NCBI GenBank assembly: GCA_964642165.1 | Contig: CAZXOC010000148.1 | Location: forward strand, 1-17,755 | Direction: 5' to 3' | Source: CAYRVX01 sp964642165 | Lineage (GTDB): Bacteria; Planctomycetota; Phycisphaerae; SM23-33 | DNA: 17,755 bases | Shown here: positions 9,291 through 16,014 of the stretch, in pieces | Layout of the letters: the number at the start of each line of letters is the position of its first letter | Position numbering within the stretch: position 1 is the stretch's first letter | Notes under the pieces: model-generated | What the model saw: the letters and a program-made list of their open reading frames with translations, nothing else | The model's database searches: none | Told to the model about the DNA's origin: nothing | Translations under genes and position numbers: made by a program

Positions 9291-9303
9291 GCACGACTCG
9301 TGC
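9291..9303. promoter_or_regulatory. Inverted repeat upstream of the protease-PLD gene
   Basis: GCACGA-C-TCGTGC is a perfect 6+1+6 inverted repeat 20 bases upstream of the ATG at 9271. A TAGAAT -10-like hexamer lies upstream on the minus strand (about 9335-9340), without a good -35. The repeat could be an operator or chance. Confidence 0.3.
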
Positions 9304-9476
9304 TGACCCGATAGGAGATTTCGCGAGCGCCGGGATTCTAGGCGCGTCGCCCCCCGATCACCACCGAAGGCCCCCCGCCGGGCGCGGAGTGCCCCGCGCG
9401 GGGAAGGATGGAGGATAGGCCGAAGGGAGGCCGGCCGCCATCGGCAAGCCGGCGCGAGGCGTGGGGCGCGGCGGCG

Positions 9477-11732
9477 TCAGCGGACCGGGGCCACCTGGTC
9501 CTGGGGACGGCCCTCGGGCTCGTCCTGCTTCGCCGGCGGGCGGACCGCGGCGACGTCCGACAGGCGTCTGCCCATCCGCCCGGCGACGGCGAGGAACGCC
9601 TCCACCATGTCGGGGTCGAACTGAGCCCCGGCGGACTTGCGGATCTCCTCGAGGCCCTCCTCGTGGGGCATCCCGTCGCGGAAGGCGCGGCTGGAGGTCA
9701 TGGCGTCGAAGGCGTCGGCGACCGCGACGATGCGGCAGATCGGCGGGATGCCGAGCCCGCTGAGGCCCTCGGGGTAGCCCTTGCCGTCGAAGCGCTCGTG
9801 GTGGAACCGCAAGACGGGGATGGCCTGCTCGACGAACTCCATGCCCTCCAGGATCCGCGCGCCGAGGACGGTGTGGCGCTTCATGGCCTCGAACTGCTCG
9901 TCGCTGAGGCGCCCGGGACACAGCGCCACGGAGTCCGGCAGGGCCAGCATGCCGATGTCGTGCAGCAGCGCCGCCAGCTCGATCCGCTTGATCAGCTCGT
10001 CGGAGAGGTTCAGCTCCCGGGCCATCAGGGCGCTGTAGTGCTGCACCTTGCGGGCATGGTCGGCCATGTACGGGTCGCGGCGCTCCATCACCTGGACGAT
10101 CTCCTGCAGCGCGCGGACGAAGAGGCCCTTGAACTGGCTGTCGAGCCCGGCGAGCTTCCCGCGGAGCAGCTCGACGCGATCGCCCTCCCGCATGCTGTCC
10201 GGCCAGGCCTCCTCCTCGATCTCGTGCGCCAGGGCGAAGCGGTTGCGCCCCAGTTGCTTGGCGGCGTACAGCGCCTCGTCGGCCAGGCCGACCAGGTCCG
10301 CCGCCCGCTCGATCTTCCCGGCGTACAGGTCGGCCACGCCGAGGGAGAGGCTCACGTTGATCTCGGCGCCGTCGACGACGACGATGTGCTCCTGGACGCC
10401 CTTGCGGATCCGCTCGGCGACCACGGCGGAGGCGCCCGCGGTCGTCTCCGGCAGCAGGACGCCGAACTCGTCGCCCCCCAGCCGCGCCGGCGTGTCCGCG
10501 CGCCGGCAGCTGCCCCGGATGACCTCCCCCACCTCCCGGATCACCTGGTCGCCCGCCTGGTGGCCCTTCGTGTCGTTGACCGCCTTGAACAGGTCGATGT
10601 CCATCACCATGACCGACAGCGGACGGTTGTAGCGCCGGGCCTGCTGGTACGTGTGCTCCAGCGTCTCGTCGAACTGCCGCCGGTTCGCCAGGCCGGTCAG
10701 CTCGTCCGTCTTCGACAGCTCGCTCATCGCCGCCAGGGCGGACCGCAGCTTCCGCGCCAGCAGCAGCGGCTCGCCGTGCAGGCCGTCCGTCAGCTCCGCC
10801 GCCGAGCCCTGCCCCGCCTCGACGCGCTGAAGCCGGCGCAGCAGCCGACTCAGCGGGCTGACCAGGAAGATCCGCGTCCCCGCGATGACCAGCAGGACCG
10901 CCGCGGCCGACAGCGACAGGACCACCAGCACCGTTCGCCGCGTGGTGGCGGCCTGGCCCTCGATGTTCGTGACCGACAGCCCGGCCTGGAAGTACCCCAG
11001 CGACTGCCCCGTGCAGTCCTTCGCCGGCCAGGCCACCGCCAGGCGGTCCTTGGCCACCTTCCAGGTCAGCCACGGGGAGAACGTCGTGATCGCCTGGTCG
11101 GGCAGGGCGTCCTCGCCGACCAGCGCGAGCGGCCCGGGGATCGCCGAGCCCATCCTGCTCAGCAGGCGATCGCCGAGCCGCCGGGCAAGGTACAGCCGCG
11201 GCGCGGGCGGCGAGGCGGTCTCGTCGCGGCGGAGGCGACAGCGGGCAAAGACAACCGCGCCGCGGCCCAGGCGAAGCAGCCCCGAGTCACACGCCGCCGG
11301 CACGGCGGGAGACGGCGCGTCCTCCCCGTGCGGCTCGGTGCCCTCCAGGGCGCGGCGGATATCGGCGGTGGAGGCCCCCCCCTCGCCCCGCCACCAGACT
11401 CGCCGCACGTCGCCGGCCGGATCGCACAGCCAGGCCCCGTCCACCTCGCCCAGGGCCGCCAGCCTCCGTGCGAAGGCCTCGGCCGGGAGGTCCGCGCCGA
11501 GCCCGCCGCCGTCCACGAGCGCCCGGGCCAGCCCCAGCAGCCGCTTCTGCTCGACCCCAAGGGCCCACGTGGCGGAGTGCTCCGTTCGAGCGGCCTGCTC
11601 TCGGATGGCATCGGTCTTCTGCCGAAGGACGTACGGTCGGAACACGAAGTGATCCAGCGAGCAGATCCCGCCCGCCGCCGCCGCCGCGAACAGCAGCACC
11701 AGGCGCAGGAATGATAGCTTCGGTCTCACCAT
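9477..11732 (-). CDS. Membrane-bound GGDEF / HD-GYP cyclic-di-GMP enzyme
   Basis: This 751-residue protein starts at ATG 11732; the frame extends to a GTG at 11762, but GAGGGG ten bases before 11732 favours the shorter form. The order is: transmembrane helix 1 (about 7-25); a periplasmic sensor region of about 240 residues I do not recognise; helix 2 (about 267-291); a HAMP-like linker; a GGDEF domain (about 340-500); and an HD-GYP domain (about 545-720). The diguanylate cyclase motif GGDEF is exact (419-423). The inhibitory I-site RxxD is present just before it (R410-D413). HD-GYP landmarks are LLHDIG (HD at 591-592) and HHERFDGKGYP (644-654). Both synthesis and breakdown of cyclic-di-GMP are thus possible, presumably switched by the external signal. 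It lies upstream of the broken protease-PLD gene on the same strand, with a 205-base gap. Confidence 0.93.
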   Translation of the reverse strand: MVRPKLSFLRLVLLFAAAAAGGICSLDHFVFRPYVLRQKTDAIREQAARTEHSATWALGVEQKRLLGLARALVDGGGLGADLPAEAFARRLAALGEVDGAWLCDPAGDVRRVWWRGEGGASTADIRRALEGTEPHGEDAPSPAVPAACDSGLLRLGRGAVVFARCRLRRDETASPPAPRLYLARRLGDRLLSRMGSAIPGPLALVGEDALPDQAITTFSPWLTWKVAKDRLAVAWPAKDCTGQSLGYFQAGLSVTNIEGQAATTRRTVLVVLSLSAAAVLLVIAGTRIFLVSPLSRLLRRLQRVEAGQGSAAELTDGLHGEPLLLARKLRSALAAMSELSKTDELTGLANRRQFDETLEHTYQQARRYNRPLSVMVMDIDLFKAVNDTKGHQAGDQVIREVGEVIRGSCRRADTPARLGGDEFGVLLPETTAGASAVVAERIRKGVQEHIVVVDGAEINVSLSLGVADLYAGKIERAADLVGLADEALYAAKQLGRNRFALAHEIEEEAWPDSMREGDRVELLRGKLAGLDSQFKGLFVRALQEIVQVMERRDPYMADHARKVQHYSALMARELNLSDELIKRIELAALLHDIGMLALPDSVALCPGRLSDEQFEAMKRHTVLGARILEGMEFVEQAIPVLRFHHERFDGKGYPEGLSGLGIPPICRIVAVADAFDAMTSSRAFRDGMPHEEGLEEIRKSAGAQFDPDMVEAFLAVAGRMGRRLSDVAAVRPPAKQDEPEGRPQDQVAPVR

Positions 11733-12088
11733 GTACCGATCGCCCCTCGCCTCAACCAACACGCACCCAGAGCGCTACCGCCTGGGACCTCACCGCAATA
11801 CTATCGGCAATCCACCGGGCCACTTTAGTCTCTACGGCCAAAGAGGATGGGCTGGGCGGCCTGCCGGGCCCCCGGGCGGCACACGGCCAAGTCGTTATCA
11901 GGAAAAGGGCAATCGGCCTCGACCAGCAACGCGGCCGGGCGCGGCCTTCGCAGCGCGACGCAGGCTCTTCGGCGGGCAGGGGCTTGGCCGACGCCGCCAT
12001 CGGCGGTTATCATGGCGCGCCCGACGGCGCCGCGGGGCGACGGGCCGTCCGCGGGCCCACGCGCCCGCCCGGGCGGGGAGGCAGGCCG
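11733..12088. other. Divergent intergenic region (GGDEF/HD-GYP gene and small gene)
   Basis: About 356 bases hold the upstream regions of two divergent genes. On the minus strand a TAGTAT (11803-11798) could be the -10 of the GGDEF/HD-GYP gene, but the matching -35 is poor. On the plus strand TTGGCC (11984-11989) and TATCAT (12008-12013), spaced by 18, could serve the small gene. No RNA gene or further ORF is supported. Confidence 0.4.
11984..12013 (+). promoter_or_regulatory. Candidate promoter of the 87-residue protein gene
   Basis: TTGGCC and TATCAT are separated by 18 bases, with predicted start near 12020 and a leader of about 69 bases. A short inverted repeat (CCGCC-ATC-GGCGG) lies in the spacer. 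Confidence 0.3.
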
Positions 12089-12352
12089 TTGTCCGTAGAG
12101 GACTGGCGGAAAAAGAAATACGACGAGGTCTTCGAGCAGACGTGCCTCCGGCTCGACCTGCAGCGCGGGACGGACGCGCACTTCACCGTCGAGCGGCTCG
12201 AGGGCCTGCTGCGCAGCGCCTACGTCGACCAGGGCAACGATTGGGTCGGCCGCGGCGGCCTGCACGAGATCGTCCAATCCGCCACGATCGCCGCCTACGA
12301 GCACACGCTCGCGGAATGGCGCAACGACCCCCGGCGCCAGGCCGGCCGCTGA
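12089..12352 (+). CDS. Small unrecognised protein, 87 residues
   Basis: I choose TTG at 12089 as start because GGGGAGG (12075-12081) lies seven bases upstream, the best ribosome-binding site in the area. Sequence upstream in the same frame is Arg/Pro-rich and looks non-coding. The product begins MSVEDWRKKKYDEVFEQ and is a charged, mostly helical, soluble protein with a balanced amino-acid composition unlike the shadow frames. It has no signal peptide or membrane segment. Segments such as RTDAHFTVERLEGLL cannot be assigned to a family; the variant actually read is RGTDAHFTVERLEGLL. The function is unknown. It stands alone, divergent from the GGDEF/HD-GYP gene. Confidence 0.65.
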   Translation: MSVEDWRKKKYDEVFEQTCLRLDLQRGTDAHFTVERLEGLLRSAYVDQGNDWVGRGGLHEIVQSATIAAYEHTLAEWRNDPRRQAGR

Positions 12353-12583
12353 CCGGGCGCCCCCGACGCCCCGGAGCCCACCGGCCGGACCCGCCCGACC
12401 CGCCGCAGGATAACTGTTTTCCGGTCATGCTCTTAGCCTGAATCCTCCCCTCCGATCGCTCGCCGGCTCCGCGCCGGCACCGCGACGGCGCCCCCACGCC
12501 ATGTGCCTGGCCAAATCCTGTATCTTACACTCGTTACAGGACGGCTGCATCTGGGAGGCATTTCGAGCAAAGGAGGGATACGC

Positions 12584-13384
12584 ATGCTCGTCGGAGCACC
12601 GCGCGGGGCCTGGGCCCGCGCACTGGCAGCCGTCGCCGCCGCGGCGGTCCTCAGCGGCTGCGGCAGCCACATGGTCCTCGCACCCGAGAACCTCGACCAG
12701 GGCCTGGTGATCGTCCTGCCCGGCATCGACGGCGGGGGCGTGTATTGCCCGGCCGCATGTCACGCGCTCAGCAAGGGATCCATCGGCATGGCCGTCGAGC
12801 TGTACCACTGGACGGCCCCGCTCGGCCCGCTCTACAACCAGACCGCCGTTCTTCGCAACCGCGAGGCGGCGGGCGTGCTGGCCGGGCGCATCCAACGCTA
12901 CCAGGAGGAGCACCCCGAGGGCGTGGTCTACCTGATCGGCCACAGCGGAGGCACGGCCATCGCCGTCTGGGCCGCCGAGGCCCTGCCCCCCGGCCACGAC
13001 GTCCAGGGCATCATCCTGCTCGGCTCGTCGCTGTCGCCGGGCTACGACCTGTCGCGCGCCCTCGCCCGGACGCGCGAGGGCATCGTGAGCTTCCACTCCA
13101 ACCTCGACGGGGGCCTGCTGGGGCTCGGCACGACGTTGGTCGGCACGATGGACGGCGTGCACGGCGAATCGGCGGGGAAGGTGGGCTTCCGGTCCCGGGC
13201 GGGCCCGACGAGCCCCGGCGAGTACGCCCGCCTGTACCAGGTCGGCTGGCAGCCGAGGATGGCCCGGGCCGGCCACGGCGGCGGGCACTTCGACTACATG
13301 GGCGCGGGGTTTCTGTCGGCCTACGTCGAGCCGCTGCTGAACGGGGCGGTCTGGGACAGCCGGGTGGTCGCCAGCGTCCGCTGA
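12584..13384 (+). CDS. Lipoprotein alpha/beta-hydrolase
   Basis: This 266-residue protein starts at ATG 12584, six bases after a strong AAAGGAGGG (12569-12577); an upstream in-frame ATG (12503) lacks such a site. Residues 1-25 form a lipoprotein signal peptide with lipobox LSGC, so Cys26 is the likely lipidated residue. LPGIDGGG (45-52) fits the oxyanion-hole strand turn. GHSGG (119-123) is the G-x-S-x-G nucleophile elbow with Ser121. Candidate acid and base are Asp190 (GTMDG) or Asp175, and His235 (GHFDY). Two further cysteines (55 and 59, YCPAACH) could form a disulfide, consistent with an extracytoplasmic site. The likely activity is an esterase or lipase acting in the periplasm or on the membrane; the substrate is unknown. 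It appears to be transcribed alone. Confidence 0.82.
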   Translation: MLVGAPRGAWARALAAVAAAAVLSGCGSHMVLAPENLDQGLVIVLPGIDGGGVYCPAACHALSKGSIGMAVELYHWTAPLGPLYNQTAVLRNREAAGVLAGRIQRYQEEHPEGVVYLIGHSGGTAIAVWAAEALPPGHDVQGIILLGSSLSPGYDLSRALARTREGIVSFHSNLDGGLLGLGTTLVGTMDGVHGESAGKVGFRSRAGPTSPGEYARLYQVGWQPRMARAGHGGGHFDYMGAGFLSAYVEPLLNGAVWDSRVVASVR

Positions 13385-13580
13385 CGGGCGGCCCCGGCGG
13401 CCGCCGCGCGCGCCGCCCGTTTGGGGAATTGGCGGGACTTCCCCGCCGCGGCCGGTAGAATGCCGCCGTGTCCCCGGGGCGCCGCGGCCGGCGAGGACGC
13501 CACCGACAGCCCTTCCCGGCCGTTCGCCGGGCGGGTGCCGGGCGGGCGATCCGGCCGCCGCGGCCGCTCGGCGTCGGCCC

Positions 13581-14573
13581 ATGCTCGAACCAGCCGCAAC
13601 GGATTCCGAAGCCTCCCGCAGACGACGGGTGCTGGCGATCGCCTCGTGCCTGGCGGCCATCGCCTGCTTCAGTTGCATCCCCGTCTTCCTGAGGCACCTG
13701 AGGCACTACCTCGACGCCTGGACGGTCAACGCCGTCCGGTACGGTACGGCTGCGCTGTTCTGGCTGCCGACGGTGGTCCTGCTGGGCCGGCGCTTCCGGT
13801 CGCGCCCGGGCGCCGAGACGCCCCTCCCCCGCCGGAGCGTCTGGCTGGCGGCGATCGTGCCCAGCGCCGTCAACCTGCTCGGGCAGGTCGGCTGGGCCCT
13901 GTGCCCGTACTACGTAAACGCCACGACGATCGGCTTCGTCATTCGGACGTCGTTCCTGTTCACGGCCGTGCTGGGGCTGCTGTTCATCCCGTCGGAGCGC
14001 GGCCTGGCGCGGCGCCCGCTGTTCGGCATCGGCCTGGCGGCCACCGTCGCGGGGGTCCTGCTGATGTACGTTCAGAAGCTCACGGGCGCCCGCCCCACGA
14101 CGGGCGCCGAGGCGGTCGGTCTGGTCATCATCCTGGCCACGGCGCTGTTCTGGGCCGCCTACGCCGTCAGCGTCCGCCGCTGCCTGGGGGGCTACCCGCT
14201 GCGGCTGGCCTTCGGCGTGGTCAGCCTGTACACGACGGCGGGGCTGCTCGTGCTGATGCTGCTGCTCGGCAGCTACCACGAGCTGGGGCGCCTGGCGGCG
14301 AGGGAGTGGGCGCTGCTGGTCGGATCGGGGCTGATCGGCATCGCCTTCGGGCACGTGCTGTACCACCGGGGCATCCACGGGGTCGGGCCCATCGTCGCCA
14401 GCGGCATCATGATGCTCGGGCCGTTCCTCACCTACGCCCTGGCGGCCGTCGTGCTGGGCGAAGCGATGACGCTCCTCCAGTTCGGCGGCGGGCTGGCCGT
14501 CGTCGCCGGCGGGCTGGCCCTCATCAAGGCCCAGGCGCAGGCCGAGGCCACCGCCCTGCCCCTTCGCCCGTAG
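13581..14573 (+). CDS. EamA/DMT-family transporter
   Basis: This 330-residue integral membrane protein starts at ATG 13581 and has no clear Shine-Dalgarno sequence. It has about ten hydrophobic segments in two homologous halves (roughly residues 17-145 and 160-320), the usual layout of drug/metabolite transporter (EamA) exporters. The second half ends with GPFLTYALAAVVLGEAMTLL, the classic Pro-Gly-rich helix followed by LGE seen near the end of EamA domains. The N terminus is short and cytosolic (RRRR at 13-16, positive-inside). Substrate is not predictable; relatives export amino acids, nucleosides or drugs. A TAGAAT hexamer at 13456-13461 could be its -10, giving a leader of over 100 bases. 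It converges on the methyltransferase gene with a gap of 14 bases. Confidence 0.88.
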   Translation: MLEPAATDSEASRRRRVLAIASCLAAIACFSCIPVFLRHLRHYLDAWTVNAVRYGTAALFWLPTVVLLGRRFRSRPGAETPLPRRSVWLAAIVPSAVNLLGQVGWALCPYYVNATTIGFVIRTSFLFTAVLGLLFIPSERGLARRPLFGIGLAATVAGVLLMYVQKLTGARPTTGAEAVGLVIILATALFWAAYAVSVRRCLGGYPLRLAFGVVSLYTTAGLLVLMLLLGSYHELGRLAAREWALLVGSGLIGIAFGHVLYHRGIHGVGPIVASGIMMLGPFLTYALAAVVLGEAMTLLQFGGGLAVVAGGLALIKAQAQAEATALPLRP

Positions 14574-14576
14574 CTC

Positions 14577-14588
14577 GCCCGCGCGGGC
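14577..14588. terminator. Possible shared terminator palindrome
   Basis: The perfect palindrome GCCCGC/GCGGGC lies between the two convergent stop codons (TAG 14571-14573 and TAG on the minus strand 14590-14588). It lacks a T tract, so its role as a terminator is tentative. Confidence 0.3.
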
Positions 14589-15232
14589 TAGACGGCCCGC
14601 GCGGCCAGCTCCCAGAGCACCTTCGCCTCGCCGTAGCAGTGGACGGTCCGCTCGGCGAGGCCCCGCACGTCCCACCCGCGGGCGAACAGGCGCTCCAAAT
14701 CCGCGCGGTCGAAGAACCGCTTCTGGACGCCGTCGACGACAAAGCAGCCGGGCTCGACCTGCGGGTGACCCACGGCCCCGTAGTTCACGTCGCCCGTCGA
14801 ATTGACCCTCGCCAGCAGATGCCCGCCCGCCCGCAGGCACCGCCGCACCTCGCCGACGATCCGCTCCGTGGCCGCCCGGCGGAAGTAGTGCAGCGAGAGG
14901 TTGGCGACGATCGCCCCGAAGCGCCCGTCGGCGAACGGCAGCGGGTCCCGCAGATCGGCAAGCCGGAAGTCCGCCGCCGGCGCCGCACGGCGGGCCGCCC
15001 GCAGCGCCTCGGGCGAAAAGTCCACCCCCACCACGGCCAGCCCGCGCCGGCTCAGGTACCGCGCGTCGAGGCCGACGCCGCAGCCGAGGTCGAGCACGCC
15101 CTCGCCCCGGGCGGTCTCGAGCCCGTCGGCCCAGCGGTCCAGCCAGGGCTCGTAGCTCCGCAGCGACCGCTCGGGCTCGTGCCGCGCGAAGCGCCGGTCC
15201 CAGACGGCCCGGGGGTCTTCCAACTCGTCCAT
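14588..15232 (-). CDS. Class I SAM-dependent methyltransferase
   Basis: This 214-residue protein has motif I VLDLGCGVG (46-54), the ribose-binding acidic strand end VVGVDFSP (67-74), ADLRDPLPF (92-100) and motif IV region FGAIVANLSLHYF (105-117). This matches the Methyltransf_11/25 group that binds SAM. The C-terminal part (QKRFFDRADLERLF) resembles small-molecule methyltransferases, but the acceptor is unknown. I choose ATG 15232 rather than the upstream in-frame ATG at 15268, because a good promoter (15241-15268) overlaps that extension. The predicted transcript start (about 15234) would leave almost no leader. The gene converges on the EamA transporter and diverges from the PilZ gene. Confidence 0.87.
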   Translation of the reverse strand: MDELEDPRAVWDRRFARHEPERSLRSYEPWLDRWADGLETARGEGVLDLGCGVGLDARYLSRRGLAVVGVDFSPEALRAARRAAPAADFRLADLRDPLPFADGRFGAIVANLSLHYFRRAATERIVGEVRRCLRAGGHLLARVNSTGDVNYGAVGHPQVEPGCFVVDGVQKRFFDRADLERLFARGWDVRGLAERTVHCYGEAKVLWELAARAV

Positions 15233-15240
15233 GCGTCCCC

Positions 15241-15268
15241 AGCATAGCGCCCCCGAGGCGAGCGTCAA
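15241..15268 (-). promoter_or_regulatory. Promoter of the methyltransferase gene
   Basis: On the minus strand, TTGACG (15268-15263) and TATGCT (15246-15241) are spaced by 16 bases. Predicted start near 15234 is about two bases from the ATG at 15232, implying a leaderless or near-leaderless transcript. Confidence 0.6.
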
Positions 15269-15318
15269 CGGCCTGCCGGCGACCCGGGCGATCCGGCCGG
15301 GGTCCCGCCCCCTTGGAT

Positions 15319-15346
15319 TTGTCCCTTCCGCATGGGCGCTTACTTC
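15319..15346 (+). promoter_or_regulatory. Weak candidate promoter of the PilZ gene
   Basis: TTGTCC (15319-15324) and TACTTC (15341-15346) are spaced by 16 bases. The -10 is a poor match, so this is only a candidate. Confidence 0.2.
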
Positions 15347-15360
15347 AGCCGCCCGGGCAT

Positions 15361-15388
15361 CCTGCCGAGAACATGCGGGGACGGCAGG
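15361..15388 (+). promoter_or_regulatory. Stem-loop just upstream of the PilZ ribosome-binding site
   Basis: CCTGCCG (15361-15367) and CGGCAGG (15382-15388) form a perfect 7-bp inverted repeat with a 14-base loop. It ends four bases before GGGAG (15392-15396), so it could influence translation or serve as an operator. Confidence 0.4.
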
Positions 15389-15405
15389 TTCGGGAGAGAT
15401 GCATC

Positions 15406-15783
15406 ATGGTAGATGAACGGGCGTTCTCACGGTATCCCGTGCCGGAGGCCGCCGAGGTCCATGCGACCGTGGCCTTCGACGGGCAAGCCTACTACGGGCG
15501 CGTCACCGACCTGAGCCTCCACGGCCTGTTCGTCACCCTCCAGGCCGACATCCCCCAGGACGCCGAGGTGGAGGTCACCCTCCGCACCGGCGGGCAGCAC
15601 GCGGGCATCCCCCTGACCTGCCACGGGCGGGCCGTCTGGATCTCCCGCGACGGCGTCGGCATCGAGATCCGGTACATGGACAGCCGCACGTTCACGCAGT
15701 ACCGCAACCTCGTGGCCGCCATCTGCCGCGACCCCGACGAGCTCCACAGCCAGCTCCGCGCCTACGTCAACCCGCCCTCCTGA
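15406..15783 (+). CDS. Stand-alone PilZ-domain cyclic-di-GMP receptor
   Basis: This 125-residue protein starts at ATG 15406, nine bases after GGGAG; an upstream in-frame ATG (15313) has no such site and its extra residues look non-coding. It carries the two PilZ ligand motifs: RxxxR as RAFSR (5-9) and DxSxxG as DLSLHG (35-40). A beta-barrel-like region follows (VEVTLRTGGQ, then GRAVWISRDGVGIEI). PilZ proteins bind cyclic-di-GMP and pass the signal to partners. With no output domain, this one presumably acts through protein contacts in the cytosol. The GGDEF/HD-GYP protein at 9477-11732 could supply its ligand, but they are not co-transcribed. Confidence 0.9.
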   Translation: MVDERAFSRYPVPEAAEVHATVAFDGQAYYGRVTDLSLHGLFVTLQADIPQDAEVEVTLRTGGQHAGIPLTCHGRAVWISRDGVGIEIRYMDSRTFTQYRNLVAAICRDPDELHSQLRAYVNPPS

Positions 15784-15882
15784 GCGCGGGGCCCGGCCCC
15801 GGCGCGGCGCTGACCTGCACCCCCGCCGCCGAAAGCGGCATCCCGTCTCCTCCCCCCCACGAGCCCCGCTGATGTCTGCCCG

Positions 15883-15907
15883 CGCCGCGCCCTCGGCGGG
15901 CGCGGCG
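15883..15907. terminator. GC-rich stem-loop downstream of the PilZ gene
   Basis: CGCCGCGCCC (15883-15892), loop TCGGC, GGGCGCGGCG (15898-15907) form a perfect 10-bp stem. It lies between the PilZ stop and the GH130 promoter and lacks a T tract. A smaller hairpin (GCCGC, loop CGAAA, GCGGC, 15825-15839) lies upstream. Either could end transcription. Confidence 0.35.
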
Positions 15908-15923
15908 GCGGCGCGCGGCGGCC

Positions 15924-15952
15924 TTGCAATCGCGGGGGGTGGTCGGGACAAT
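15924..15952 (+). promoter_or_regulatory. Promoter of the GH130-URO-D unit
   Basis: TTGCAA (15924-15929) and GACAAT (15947-15952) are separated by 17 bases. Predicted start is near 15959, with a leader of about 56 bases before ATG 16015. Confidence 0.5.
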
Positions 15953-16014
15953 CCGCCGGTCCGCCCTGGCGACGGGCGGCCCGCGGCTGTCGGATCGCCC
16001 TGCGGAGAGGTGCC

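Noticed and set aside
9408..11714. Long plus-strand open frame antisense to the GGDEF/HD-GYP gene
   Set aside because: The minus strand has exact catalytic motifs throughout, while the plus translation is compositionally biased and featureless.
11807..11822. Sigma-54-like promoter (TGGCCCGG...TTGC, minus) upstream of the GGDEF/HD-GYP gene
   Set aside because: The distance between the GG and GC elements is one base longer than the strict spacing this promoter class needs.
12462..12478. Hairpin GCCGG-7-CCGGC as terminator of the small gene
   Set aside because: Only five base pairs, more than 100 bases after the stop, and no T tract.
13011..15247. Long overlapping open frames on both strands across the hydrolase, transporter and methyltransferase genes
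   Set aside because: They overlap three genes with clear family motifs and show only Arg/Gly/Pro-rich nonsense.
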